From Phycisphaerae bacterium (GTDB taxonomy: Bacteria > Planctomycetota > Phycisphaerae > Sedimentisphaerales > UBA12454): a stretch of DNA of 6,906 nt. The stretch lies in contig JAQTQF010000098.1 in the NCBI GenBank assembly GCA_028712345.1, positions 1-6,906 on the forward strand, written 5' to 3'. Each line of letters opens with the position of its first letter. The first letter of the stretch is position 1. The notes beneath the pieces were generated by a model. That model worked only from the letters and a program-made list of their open reading frames with translations. It was not told where the DNA came from and did not search any database. Positions 1 through 6,569 of this stretch are shown piece after piece. Made by a program: the position numbers and the translations under genes.

Positions 1-75
1 CCCAAGTACAGGTGCGGCAACTGCGGCGCACAGGCAAACAGCAGTGAAAATGTCTGTAACCCTATAGAATTATAG
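1..75 (+). CDS. C-terminal end of a small zinc-ribbon-like protein (partial)
   Basis: Frame 1 is open from the window edge to the TAG at 73-75 and gives 24 residues starting PKYRCGNCGAQ. Cysteines at residues 5 and 8 (C-x2-C) and a third at residue 19 look like part of a zinc-ribbon or rubredoxin-type metal knuckle. Small uncharacterised proteins ending in a 'KYxCxxCG...C.P' tail are common in anaerobic bacteria; that is recollection of a general pattern, not a search result. A strong terminator begins 22 bases after the stop, which supports this being a real gene end. The start and the rest of the protein lie outside the window, so no function is assigned. Confidence 0.6.
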   Translation, partial: PKYRCGNCGAQANSSENVCNPIEL

Positions 76-97
76 GCAAAAACTCGACAGACTTGTT

Positions 98-130
98 CAG
101 CCCCGCGATGTGTTGTGGGGCTGTTTTTTT
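98..130 (+). terminator. Rho-independent terminator
   Basis: A perfect 7-bp stem, CAGCCCC (98-104) with GGGGCTG (117-123), closes a 12-base loop and runs straight into seven T residues (124-130). It lies 22 bases after the stop of the upstream partial gene and most likely ends that transcript. It also insulates the repeat-rich spacer and the DUF4954 gene from upstream transcription. Confidence 0.88.
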
Positions 131-254
131 CGACAGGTCTTATTTGGCCCCCTTGCTTTTCGTCGTCGTTCATTTTTTTTCATTATGTTTATTGACATAT
201 TCAATTCTGCGTTTTAATTGTTTTAATGAATGCCCTTATGACAAGATAATAAGA

Positions 255-364
255 CTTGCCCGCCGCAGGCGTTTAATTTTAACCGCGGATTTTACGGATT
301 CATTACTCACCACTGAGCCACCCCGGTACCAAATTACGGCAGCGGCCTATTTGGTGCGGGCAAG
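255..364. repeat. Nested inverted repeats with a hairpin
   Basis: CTTGCCCGC at 255-263 is the exact reverse complement of GCGGGCAAG at 356-364. Inside lies a second palindrome: ACCAAAT (328-334) pairs with ATTTGGT (349-355). It extends outward through T327-G356 and G326-C357, then CCC (322-324) with GGG (358-360) across one bulged base. The longer left-end sequence 255-270 is the exact reverse complement of 6499-6514, so the same 16-base GC-rich unit occurs at both ends of this window in opposite orientation. This is probably a dispersed intergenic repeat rather than a regulatory RNA. Confidence 0.6.
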
Positions 365-369
365 CAGAT

Positions 370-624
370 AAAATAGCCACGAATCAACACAAATGGGCAC
401 GAATTTTTTACCATAGAGAAAAAGGTATCTGCTTATTTTATTCCCATTGCGTGATATTTTAATATAGTCATTAGTATCATCAATTTTCTTGGGTTCAACA
501 AGAAGATAGGGTCTGTTCGATTTTACAGTATTCAAAGAACACCGTCTTAAAGCAAAGTCGTCTCCATGTTCTCCTGTCCTCTGTGGCTAAAAACTTCGTG
601 TCTTTATGTCTTCGCGGCTATTTT
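370..624. repeat. Inverted-repeat-bounded element, MITE-like or remnant
   Basis: The left arm (370-418) and the right arm (579-624) are imperfect reverse complements. Both arms, read inward, share AAAATAGCC, then CGAA, then CACGAA, a T-rich stretch ending in TTTTTA, then CCA and AGAG. Between them are about 160 bases with no ATG-started gene. The left arm is built of three ten-base units of CACRAAT type, and the right arm of eight-base units around CACGAAGA. The flanks show only a trivial shared GAT (367-369 and 626-628). The shape fits a non-autonomous palindromic element or the shell of a decayed one. No transposase is present, so mobility is inference. Confidence 0.6.
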
Positions 625-664
625 TGATTTCTAAAATGCCTCTGGCTTTTCTGAACTCAATCTA

Positions 665-670
665 TATAAT
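665..670 (+). promoter_or_regulatory. Candidate -10 box of the DUF4954 gene
   Basis: A perfect TATAAT lies 49 bases before the start codon. No good -35 box sits 16-18 bases upstream; the best is a poor CTGGCT at 642-647. The promoter call therefore rests on the -10 box, its distance to the gene and the terminator upstream. The box begins 40 bases after the right arm of the inverted-repeat element ends. Confidence 0.45.
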
Positions 671-706
671 GGCAGGACTGTTTTTAGTGAAAATGTAAAT
701 ACTGAC

Positions 707-712
707 AGGGAG
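707..712 (+). promoter_or_regulatory. Ribosome binding site of the DUF4954 gene
   Basis: AGGGAG lies 7 bases before the ATG at 720. This is ideal SD spacing and fixes that ATG as the start. Confidence 0.8.
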
Positions 713-719
713 ATTAAAG

Positions 720-2711
720 ATGGCAGAACTGCGTGTCCCGCTAACCGAAAAGCAAATCGAACAGCTTGAAAAGCAAAACTGTCAATGCGATAACTGGAAA
801 GAGGTTCTTGTCTCGCCGGACTTTAAGCCGGAGACCGTCAAAAACACGACCTTTTCCGGCAAAATCAGGCTCGGCAAATTTGACAAGTCTATCAGCTTTT
901 ACGGCGGCCTCTCCAGACTGACCGGTATTTACAACGCTCATCTGCACAATTGCACCATCGGCAATAATGTCTACATCGCCAATGTTGCGAACCACATCGC
1001 CAACTACATTATCGAAGAGGACTGCATAATCGACCATATCGATCTGCTCGCCGTCGAGGGACAGACGACCTTTGGCAACGGCATCAAAGCGGTAGTCGTA
1101 AACGAAGGAGGCGGAAGAGAAATACCGATATTTGACGGCCTGACCGCCCAAATTGGTTATATCATAGCTCTGCACAGGCACAGAACGCTCGTTCGCGAAA
1201 AGCTCGAAAAGCTGATAGCCCAATACACCGAATCCGTCAAATCGGACATTGGCGTAATAGGCCGAGACGCTCATTTATCCAACTGCGGCACAATAAAAAA
1301 TGTCAAAATCGGCCCCGCCGCCGTTATAGGCAATATAAAACGGCTTGAAAACGGAACGATAAAGAGCTGCCCTGCAGACCCGACAGAGGTTGGGGCAAGC
1401 GTAATCGCCAAAGATTTCATAATAGCCGAGGGCGCTAAAATCAGTGAAGGCTCGATTATTTCCGATTGCTTTATCGGCCAGGCGACGCAAATGACCAAAC
1501 AGTTTTCCGCCGAAAATTCCGTTTTCTTCGCAAACTGCGGTTTTCATCACGGCGAGGCCTGTTCAATCTTTGCCGGCCCATACACCGTAACCCACCACAA
1601 ATCTACCCTCCTAATCGCCGGCCTGTTCAGTTTCTTCAATGCCGGCAGCGGCTCCAATCAGAGCAACCATATGTACAAGAGCGGATCCGTTCATCAAGGA
1701 ATCGTCGAAAGAGGGGCGAAGACGACTTCGGATTCTTATATTATGTATCCGGCGAGGATCGGGGCGTTTTCGGTTGTGATGGGAAGACATTATGCTCATC
1801 CGGATACGAGCGATATACCGTTTTCATATTTGTCAGAAGCAGAAGGCAAAAGCGTTATTGTGCCGGGCGTTAATCTTCGCACGGTCGGGACAGTTCGTGA
1901 TGGTGAAAAATGGCCAAAACGGGATAAACGAAAAGGGCCTGTGAAAACAGATTTGATTATTTTCGATGTTCTAAGTCCATATACCGTGCAGAAAATTATC
2001 AACGGTTTGGATTTACTTTTAAATCTCCGGCCAATTCAGGCAAACGCATCGAAAGAAGTCGTTTGTAACAATCTGCATTTCAGTACGGCATCTCTAAATA
2101 AGGGAATTGAGTATTACACCATCGCGATAAATAAATTCCTCGGCGATTGTCTGGTTGAAAAGCTCAAAAATTTGCCGGCGAAGTCGATATCAGAGGTTCA
2201 TAAGATGATTAAGTCGGCGGGCGATGCAGGGGCTGGCAAATGGCTCGATTTGGCCGGTCTGCTCGTGCCGGAGAAGTGCGTAAATAAACTTCTTACAGAT
2301 ATTGAAAACGGTAGTCTAAATACTCTTGAGGCCGTTAGCGAGGCGTTCAAAGGTCTCTATGATAATTACAGTGAATATCGGTGGTCATGGGCGGCAGAAA
2401 AGCTCGGCAATATTATGAATAATAACAAGCATTTGTCGGAAGCTGATAAGCTATTGAAAATTATCGGTGATTGGGAAAAGGCGTGCGAGACGCTGAACGC
2501 TCTTATTCTGGCCGATGCGAGGAAGGAATTTACAGAGGTAACGCAGACTGGTTTTGGTATTGATGGTGATGGGAAAACGAAAACGGATGATTTTGCCGCG
2601 GTGAGGGGAACTTATGAGGGGAACAGTTTTGTTAAAGAGCTTAAACAACAGAATGAAAGGATTAAGAAAACGGCAGAGGAAATGAGAGGTAAGATTAAGA
2701 GCCTTGGATAG
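720..2711 (+). CDS. DUF4954 family protein, predicted left-handed beta-helix
   Basis: This complete 663-residue protein has its ATG well placed behind AGGGAG. I recognise it as DUF4954, a family of about this length known from Bacteroidota and other anaerobes with no established function. The region from about residue 65 to 390 is rich in hexapeptide-like turns (for example NCTIGNNVYIANV near 77-89, IGPAAVIG near 197-204, ISEGSIISDCFIG near 241-253). Such turns build left-handed beta-helices in acyltransferases and sugar-nucleotide-linked enzymes. The most family-typical stretch is FAGPYTVTHHKSTLLIAG (284-301), followed by the histidine- and asparagine-rich GSGSNQSNHMYKSG (309-322). Residues from about 415 onward look helical, with a charged, probably coiled tail (about 630-663). 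There is no signal peptide or membrane segment, so it should be cytosolic. An acyl- or nucleotidyl-transferase-like role is possible but only inferred from the fold. Codon choice drifts toward AT-ending codons in the last third. Confidence 0.88.
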   Translation: MAELRVPLTEKQIEQLEKQNCQCDNWKEVLVSPDFKPETVKNTTFSGKIRLGKFDKSISFYGGLSRLTGIYNAHLHNCTIGNNVYIANVANHIANYIIEEDCIIDHIDLLAVEGQTTFGNGIKAVVVNEGGGREIPIFDGLTAQIGYIIALHRHRTLVREKLEKLIAQYTESVKSDIGVIGRDAHLSNCGTIKNVKIGPAAVIGNIKRLENGTIKSCPADPTEVGASVIAKDFIIAEGAKISEGSIISDCFIGQATQMTKQFSAENSVFFANCGFHHGEACSIFAGPYTVTHHKSTLLIAGLFSFFNAGSGSNQSNHMYKSGSVHQGIVERGAKTTSDSYIMYPARIGAFSVVMGRHYAHPDTSDIPFSYLSEAEGKSVIVPGVNLRTVGTVRDGEKWPKRDKRKGPVKTDLIIFDVLSPYTVQKIINGLDLLLNLRPIQANASKEVVCNNLHFSTASLNKGIEYYTIAINKFLGDCLVEKLKNLPAKSISEVHKMIKSAGDAGAGKWLDLAGLLVPEKCVNKLLTDIENGSLNTLEAVSEAFKGLYDNYSEYRWSWAAEKLGNIMNNNKHLSEADKLLKIIGDWEKACETLNALILADARKEFTEVTQTGFGIDGDGKTKTDDFAAVRGTYEGNSFVKELKQQNERIKKTAEEMRGKIKSLG

Positions 2712-2789
2712 TTAATTTTGAATTTTTAGTTTTTAATTGCGGAGTCAATACGATAAATTAAGTCAGAGGAAATAAAGGAATGGCAAAAA
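2712..2789 (+). promoter_or_regulatory. AT-rich spacer with a relic start site
   Basis: No GC-rich stem followed by T residues is seen after the DUF4954 gene, so read-through into the methylase gene is plausible. GAGGA (2766-2770) lies 9 bases before an ATG at 2780 and looks like a proper ribosome binding site. That frame reads MAKKWPRIDTD and stops at 2813-2815, inside the repeat array. The site therefore resembles the former translation start of the downstream gene, now cut off from it. Confidence 0.45.
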
Positions 2790-2795
2790 AATGGC

Positions 2796-2825
2796 CACGA
2801 ATAGATACGGATTAACACGGATACC
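2796..2825. repeat. Three-unit ten-base repeat array
   Basis: The stretch divides exactly into CACGAATAGA, TACGGATTAA and CACGGATACC, that is NACGRAT plus three bases, three times. The same ten-base phasing is seen at 378-407 in the left arm of the upstream inverted-repeat element. The two sites evidently belong to the same dispersed family. Confidence 0.7.
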
Positions 2826-2840
2826 TATGGCACAGGTTGT

Positions 2841-2845
2841 GAGGG
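2841..2845 (+). promoter_or_regulatory. Ribosome binding site that decides a TTG start
   Basis: GAGGG lies 6 bases before the TTG at 2852. No ATG in this frame occurs near the N-terminus, the next methionine being residue 100, inside the nuclease domain. The TTG is therefore the only sensible start. Confidence 0.7.
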
Positions 2846-2851
2846 TTTAAA

Positions 2852-5800
2852 TTGGCAAAAACAAAGGCAAATGAAAGAGAATTCCAAGGCCAAGTAATTT
2901 CCTGGATAAAAAAGCAAATTGGCCATGGCGGTTTGCCTTTTAAGAATGCAATAAATGACCCGGGTTTATACGGTCTGCCAACAACAAGATTCCCCGATGT
3001 ACTGCTAACGCTCGATTTTGAATGCAGATCGCCTTTTTGCGGATGGGAACTCAAAACACCCGCAACGGCTGCAAGAGACGACAAATTACTAAAAGACGCC
3101 GTTGAAAAAGCGCAAACGATAGAAGCAAAATACTTTGTAACATGGAATATGCAAACTGCAATAATCTGGCGCACGCCGGAGAAAAGCAGAGCAACGGTTA
3201 CGGAACAATATAAAATACAGGAAAGAATCGACCACAGAATAACAGATGTAAATGATATACGCGACCCTGTCAAGGCGATACTGCTTGAAGATATGTGCAT
3301 TCGTTTATTGCTTGATTTGCACCGTTTATATGACGATGAAAAAGTTAATCTGCATATTGCGGATACAACGATTTTTGTGGGGATAGTATCCAACGCAAGC
3401 AACAAAATGAGCGATTCACTGCTAAAAGATTTGCACCGTCAACGAAGCAGTAAGGTTTTTGAGACAAAACTTAGGGCGTGGGCAACGAAACAGGGTATAA
3501 GCAGATACGACGAGGAATACTGGCAAGGGCTTTCAAGGCAGATTGCATACAGGATTATCGGGAAAATCCTGTTTTATATGAGTTTGCGGCGAGGCAGGAT
3601 TGAACTGCCGAGATTCGAACTGCCAAGAAATAATTACAAACAGGCATCACAGCAATTAAGAAGTTATTTCCAAAAGGCGCTTGAGGTTGATTATCAGGCG
3701 ATATTTGAGCCTGATATTACGGACGAGATAGAACTATCGCATCAGACTATTGATATTGTAATCGAACTTACGGAAAATCTTACTCACTGGTCTTTTGAGC
3801 TTGCACCGTTGGATGTAATCGGAAAGGTATTTGAAGATGTAATACCGCAGGAGGCAAGACACACTTTAGGGCAGTATTTTACGCCAGAAAATCTTGTTGA
3901 TTTGATAGTTTCTTTTTGCGTAAAAGGCGAAAACGATTATGTAATGGACCCGACCTGCGGAACAGGGACTTTCCTTATTCGCAGTTATAATAAGCTAAAA
4001 CAGTTTAAGCCAAAGACTCATCACGAACTTTTAAATCAGATATGGGGCTTTGACATAGCGGGATTTCCGGCGGAACTTGCGACAATAAATCTTTGCAGAC
4101 AGGATTTCGGGGATTATCTGAATTTTCCGCGCGTTTTAAGGAAGGATTTTTTTGATGTAAATGTCGGCGATGAGTATGAATTTCCGCCGCCGAAAAAGGG
4201 AGCTAAAATTCAGGAAAGAGTTAAGGTAAAAATACCAAAATTCGATGCTCTTGTCGGAAATTTCCCGTTTATAAGACAGGAACTCATAGAAAAGGTCGAG
4301 AAAGGGTATAAAAAGAAAATCAATACCATTCTTTCGGACAGTTGGCTCAAAAGTTATCCTGAATTTTTTGACGGCGACGAATTGTGTTTGTCAGGACAGG
4401 CGGATATTTACGCGTATATGTTTTTTCACGCTGCTGCACATTTAAAAGAAGGCGGCAGGATGGGATTTATAACAAGCAATTCGTGGCTCGATGTGGCCTA
4501 CGGCTACGAAATGCAAAAATTCTTTTTGAATAAGTTTAAAATTATTGCGATTTGTGAAAGCAGGTGTGAGCCGTGGTTTGAACAATCGGCAGTAAATACG
4601 GTTTTTACGATTCTTGAGCGGTCGGACGATGTAAAGGCGAACAGAGAAAATTTAACGCGTTTCGTCAAATTCAAAAAGCCGTTAAAGGAATTATTCCCCG
4701 AAGACGCTTTGACAGATACACAGGCAAGATGGATAAGGCTTGAGCGGTTTGTTGACAAGCTCGACGGGATTTGTGCGAACGGCAAAGCGTGGGATAAAAA
4801 GTGTAAAAAGTTTGCAACGATTGAAACTGAATATATCAAAGAGCCGGCGATTATATCTTATGAGGATGAAGATGTAAGGATGCGGATTATAAATCAGGGC
4901 GATTTGAGGAACGCCGTATATGATGAGGGCAGGACAGTAAAATGGGGTAAGTATCTGCGGGCGCCGGAGATATATTTTGAGATAATGGAAAAATGCGCGG
5001 ATAAATTTGTGCCATTGGAAAAGGTGGCAGATATACGATTCGGAATAAAGACCGGCATAAATGAATTTTTCTATTTGACCGATGAGCAGATAGAACATTG
5101 GGGTATTGAAAAGGAATTTTTGAAGCCGGCAATAAAATCGCCTAAAGAAAGTCTCTCTATAAAATTGGAAGAAAAGGATTTAAAGAACAAAGTCTTTTTG
5201 TGCAATAAGGAGAAGGCCGCGTTAAGAGGAACAAATGCCTTAAAATATATAAAGTATGGGGAGCAGAAAAAAACAGGCGACGGCAAACCATGGCCGGAAG
5301 TTGAAAGCGTCAAGGGGCGAAATCTATGGTATGATTTAGGAGAAAGAACGCCGGGCATAGTTTTGGTGTCAATGGTAACAGGAAGCAGTTTAAGGTGTAT
5401 ATTAAATGACTGCGACGCTCAAGTTGACCATAATCTATTTGAGATTATGACTGAGGATACGCGTCTTAACGATGGAATAGCCATTTATTTGAATAGTACT
5501 GTTTCATTTCTTTGCAGAGAATTGTTTGGCAGAGCCAATTTGGGCGATGGCGCGCTTAAAATTGAGGGTATAGATTGGAAAAGGCTTCTCGTGCCAAATG
5601 AGGATGCTCTCAAGAAATTGGGGAAAGATTGTAAAAATACTTTCAAAAAATTGTGCGGGCGTGAAATAAAAGACATAAAAACTGAATCAAAACATAAAGA
5701 CCGGCTGGATTTTGAAAAAGATGTATTGAAATCACTTGGGCTTGACGAGGAGCTTACAAAAAGAATTTTAAACGCAGTGGTTGAACTTGTAGAAGAGCGT

Positions 5801-6298
5801 CATTCAATTCCTAAATTGCGTACAAAGCAGAAAAAGAAACGAGTAGAGCAGGATTTAGGGAAACTGAAAGAGGAAATAGCGGAAGAAGTCCTTTCGGGCG
5901 GGATAAAGAAATTTCCTGACGGCTTTATAAAGAAAAGCTGGTCGCAGGTAGAATATGAGGAAATGGATGTGCCTGCGGACAAATTAAGATTAGGCGAAAA
6001 TTTCTTCGGCAAACAGCAAATATGCCTTGAGAACGGCGATAGCTTTATGGAAGTCGGCAGCGAGGAAAGAGGGAAATTTATTGTTTATGCAAAGAAGAAA
6101 GATGAGTTTGTTGTTAAATTGCCGAAAAGCGAGACGATAGTAAAAAAAGCCGTGCAGGAATATGAGATATATCTAAAAGAAATCAGGGATAAATTATTAA
6201 AGGCCTTTCTTGAACAGTGCGGGGACAGGATAGTATCAGAAAATCTAACCAGACAGATTTTTGATGAGATGGAATTACCTTATTTAAAGAGTGAATAA
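2852..6298 (+). CDS. Type IIG/IIL-like restriction-modification enzyme, nuclease fused to N6-adenine methylase
   Basis: This 1148-residue protein starts at TTG. Residues 1-110 form a likely PD-(D/E)XK nuclease: FPD with Asp49, then GWELK with Glu66 and Lys68. Residues about 140-310 are a helical connector. The methyltransferase core has GQYFTP (340-345, motif X type), DPTCGTGTF (366-374, the AdoMet-binding motif I), an acidic FD (400-401) in the motif II position, and NFPF (470-473) where NPPY/F is expected (motif IV, catalytic). Residues 720-742 (PLEKVADIRFGIKTGINEF and on) and the GDGALKIEGIDW segment (898-909) resemble target-recognition domains of type IIG enzymes and HsdS. The lysine- and glutamate-rich C-terminus (about 920-1148) matches nothing I know. 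Such enzymes methylate adenine at a specific site and cut unmodified DNA using one chain, so no HsdS or HsdR partner is needed, and none is here. A BREX PglX-type methylase is less likely because of the nuclease domain and the missing BREX genes. Methylation activity is uncertain given NFPF. Confidence 0.85.
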   Translation: MAKTKANEREFQGQVISWIKKQIGHGGLPFKNAINDPGLYGLPTTRFPDVLLTLDFECRSPFCGWELKTPATAARDDKLLKDAVEKAQTIEAKYFVTWNMQTAIIWRTPEKSRATVTEQYKIQERIDHRITDVNDIRDPVKAILLEDMCIRLLLDLHRLYDDEKVNLHIADTTIFVGIVSNASNKMSDSLLKDLHRQRSSKVFETKLRAWATKQGISRYDEEYWQGLSRQIAYRIIGKILFYMSLRRGRIELPRFELPRNNYKQASQQLRSYFQKALEVDYQAIFEPDITDEIELSHQTIDIVIELTENLTHWSFELAPLDVIGKVFEDVIPQEARHTLGQYFTPENLVDLIVSFCVKGENDYVMDPTCGTGTFLIRSYNKLKQFKPKTHHELLNQIWGFDIAGFPAELATINLCRQDFGDYLNFPRVLRKDFFDVNVGDEYEFPPPKKGAKIQERVKVKIPKFDALVGNFPFIRQELIEKVEKGYKKKINTILSDSWLKSYPEFFDGDELCLSGQADIYAYMFFHAAAHLKEGGRMGFITSNSWLDVAYGYEMQKFFLNKFKIIAICESRCEPWFEQSAVNTVFTILERSDDVKANRENLTRFVKFKKPLKELFPEDALTDTQARWIRLERFVDKLDGICANGKAWDKKCKKFATIETEYIKEPAIISYEDEDVRMRIINQGDLRNAVYDEGRTVKWGKYLRAPEIYFEIMEKCADKFVPLEKVADIRFGIKTGINEFFYLTDEQIEHWGIEKEFLKPAIKSPKESLSIKLEEKDLKNKVFLCNKEKAALRGTNALKYIKYGEQKKTGDGKPWPEVESVKGRNLWYDLGERTPGIVLVSMVTGSSLRCILNDCDAQVDHNLFEIMTEDTRLNDGIAIYLNSTVSFLCRELFGRANLGDGALKIEGIDWKRLLVPNEDALKKLGKDCKNTFKKLCGREIKDIKTESKHKDRLDFEKDVLKSLGLDEELTKRILNAVVELVEERHSIPKLRTKQKKKRVEQDLGKLKEEIAEEVLSGGIKKFPDGFIKKSWSQVEYEEMDVPADKLRLGENFFGKQQICLENGDSFMEVGSEERGKFIVYAKKKDEFVVKLPKSETIVKKAVQEYEIYLKEIRDKLLKAFLEQCGDRIVSENLTRQIFDEMELPYLKSE

Positions 6299-6360
6299 AA
6301 AAACAGCATAAAGTTGAGCAAATAACAGGCGGGAAAATCGAAAGTAAAAAAGGTTTGAAG

Positions 6361-6407
6361 GGTGAGAAAGGCAAGAAAAGTGTGAAAGGTGAGAAGGGTA
6401 AGAAAGT
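6361..6407 (+). repeat. Purine-rich direct repeat
   Basis: GGTGAGAAAGGCAAGAAAAG (from 6361) and GGTGAGAAGGGTAAGAAAGT (6388-6407) are near-identical and spaced 27 bases apart. They lie within a longer stretch of almost only purines on the plus strand. If read as protein the unit would be GEKGKK repeated every nine residues. I regard it as low-complexity spacer DNA. Confidence 0.6.
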
Positions 6408-6495
6408 AAAAAGGCAGTAAAGAAGTAAGGAACACTCCAAGAACCAAATCACAAAGTCCAAACAATATCAAATAAACAAATACTAAAGAAACGAA

Positions 6496-6510
6496 CCCGC
6501 CTGCGGCGGG
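6496..6510. repeat. GC-rich hairpin repeat
   Basis: CCCGCC (6496-6501) and GGCGGG (6505-6510) pair around the loop TGC. The extended unit 6499-6514 matches 255-270 exactly in reverse complement, so it is a dispersed repeat. No T run follows on the plus strand. Confidence 0.65.
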
Positions 6511-6533
6511 CAAGCCACGAACAAAAATACGAA

Positions 6534-6552
6534 CCCCCAGTGAAACTGGGGG
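6534..6552. repeat. Perfect 8-bp hairpin
   Basis: CCCCCAGT (6534-6541) pairs perfectly with ACTGGGGG (6545-6552) around the three-base loop GAA. No U tract follows directly in either direction, though TTCGTATTTTTG lies just beyond it on the minus strand. It could weakly stop converging transcripts. Confidence 0.6.
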
Positions 6553-6569
6553 CTAAATATTAAAACTGG

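Larger units (their letters stand above)
131..719. other. Repeat-rich spacer with no convincing gene
   Basis: This stretch of nearly 600 bases holds no ORF I believe. The plus-strand frame 93-371 starts inside the terminator and has no RBS or recognisable protein. The minus-strand frame 347-535 begins with TTG, lacks a good RBS and covers one arm of an inverted repeat. What it does contain is a pair of nested inverted repeats (255-364), a 255-bp element bounded by imperfect inverted repeats (370-624), and the promoter and RBS region of the DUF4954 gene (about 640-719). An 11-base near-match in inverted orientation (CAGGTCTTATT at 134-144 against 248-258, one mismatch) encloses the first part. 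Confidence 0.7.
2790..2852. mobile_element. Putative 63-bp repeat insertion at a gene start
   Basis: The nine bases TGGCAAAAA occur at 2781-2789 and again at 2853-2861, directly flanking this segment like a target-site duplication. Removing the segment and one copy would join the upstream GAGGA-ATG to GCAAAAACAAAGGC, restoring an ATG start for MAKTKA. The segment contains the ten-base-unit array (2796-2825), a short frame MAQVVRV (2827-2850), and the GAGGG that now serves as RBS. There are no terminal inverted repeats or transposase, so insertion is inferred from the duplication only. Confidence 0.45.

Noticed and set aside
192..197. Perfect TTGACA, a possible -35 box
   Set aside because: No acceptable -10 box lies 16-18 bases downstream (the sequence there is TTAATT-like), and no gene begins nearby.
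347..535. Minus-strand frame of 62 codons within the inverted-repeat element
   Set aside because: It starts with TTG, has no clear RBS, and its C-terminal third is made by the repeat arm. It may be the remnant of a cargo gene but I cannot recognise it.
741..1274. Minus-strand open frame of 177 codons
   Set aside because: It lies wholly antisense to the well-supported DUF4954 gene, starts without a good RBS and resembles no known protein; it is a shadow of the GC-rich codons of the real gene.
1466..1873. Plus-strand open frame of 135 codons inside the DUF4954 gene
   Set aside because: It is arginine-rich out-of-frame translation with no RBS and sits across the most conserved part of the real protein.
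2812..3405. Minus-strand open frame of 197 codons over the methylase start
   Set aside because: It is antisense to the nuclease domain and serine-rich as expected of a shadow frame; the sense frame carries recognisable motifs.
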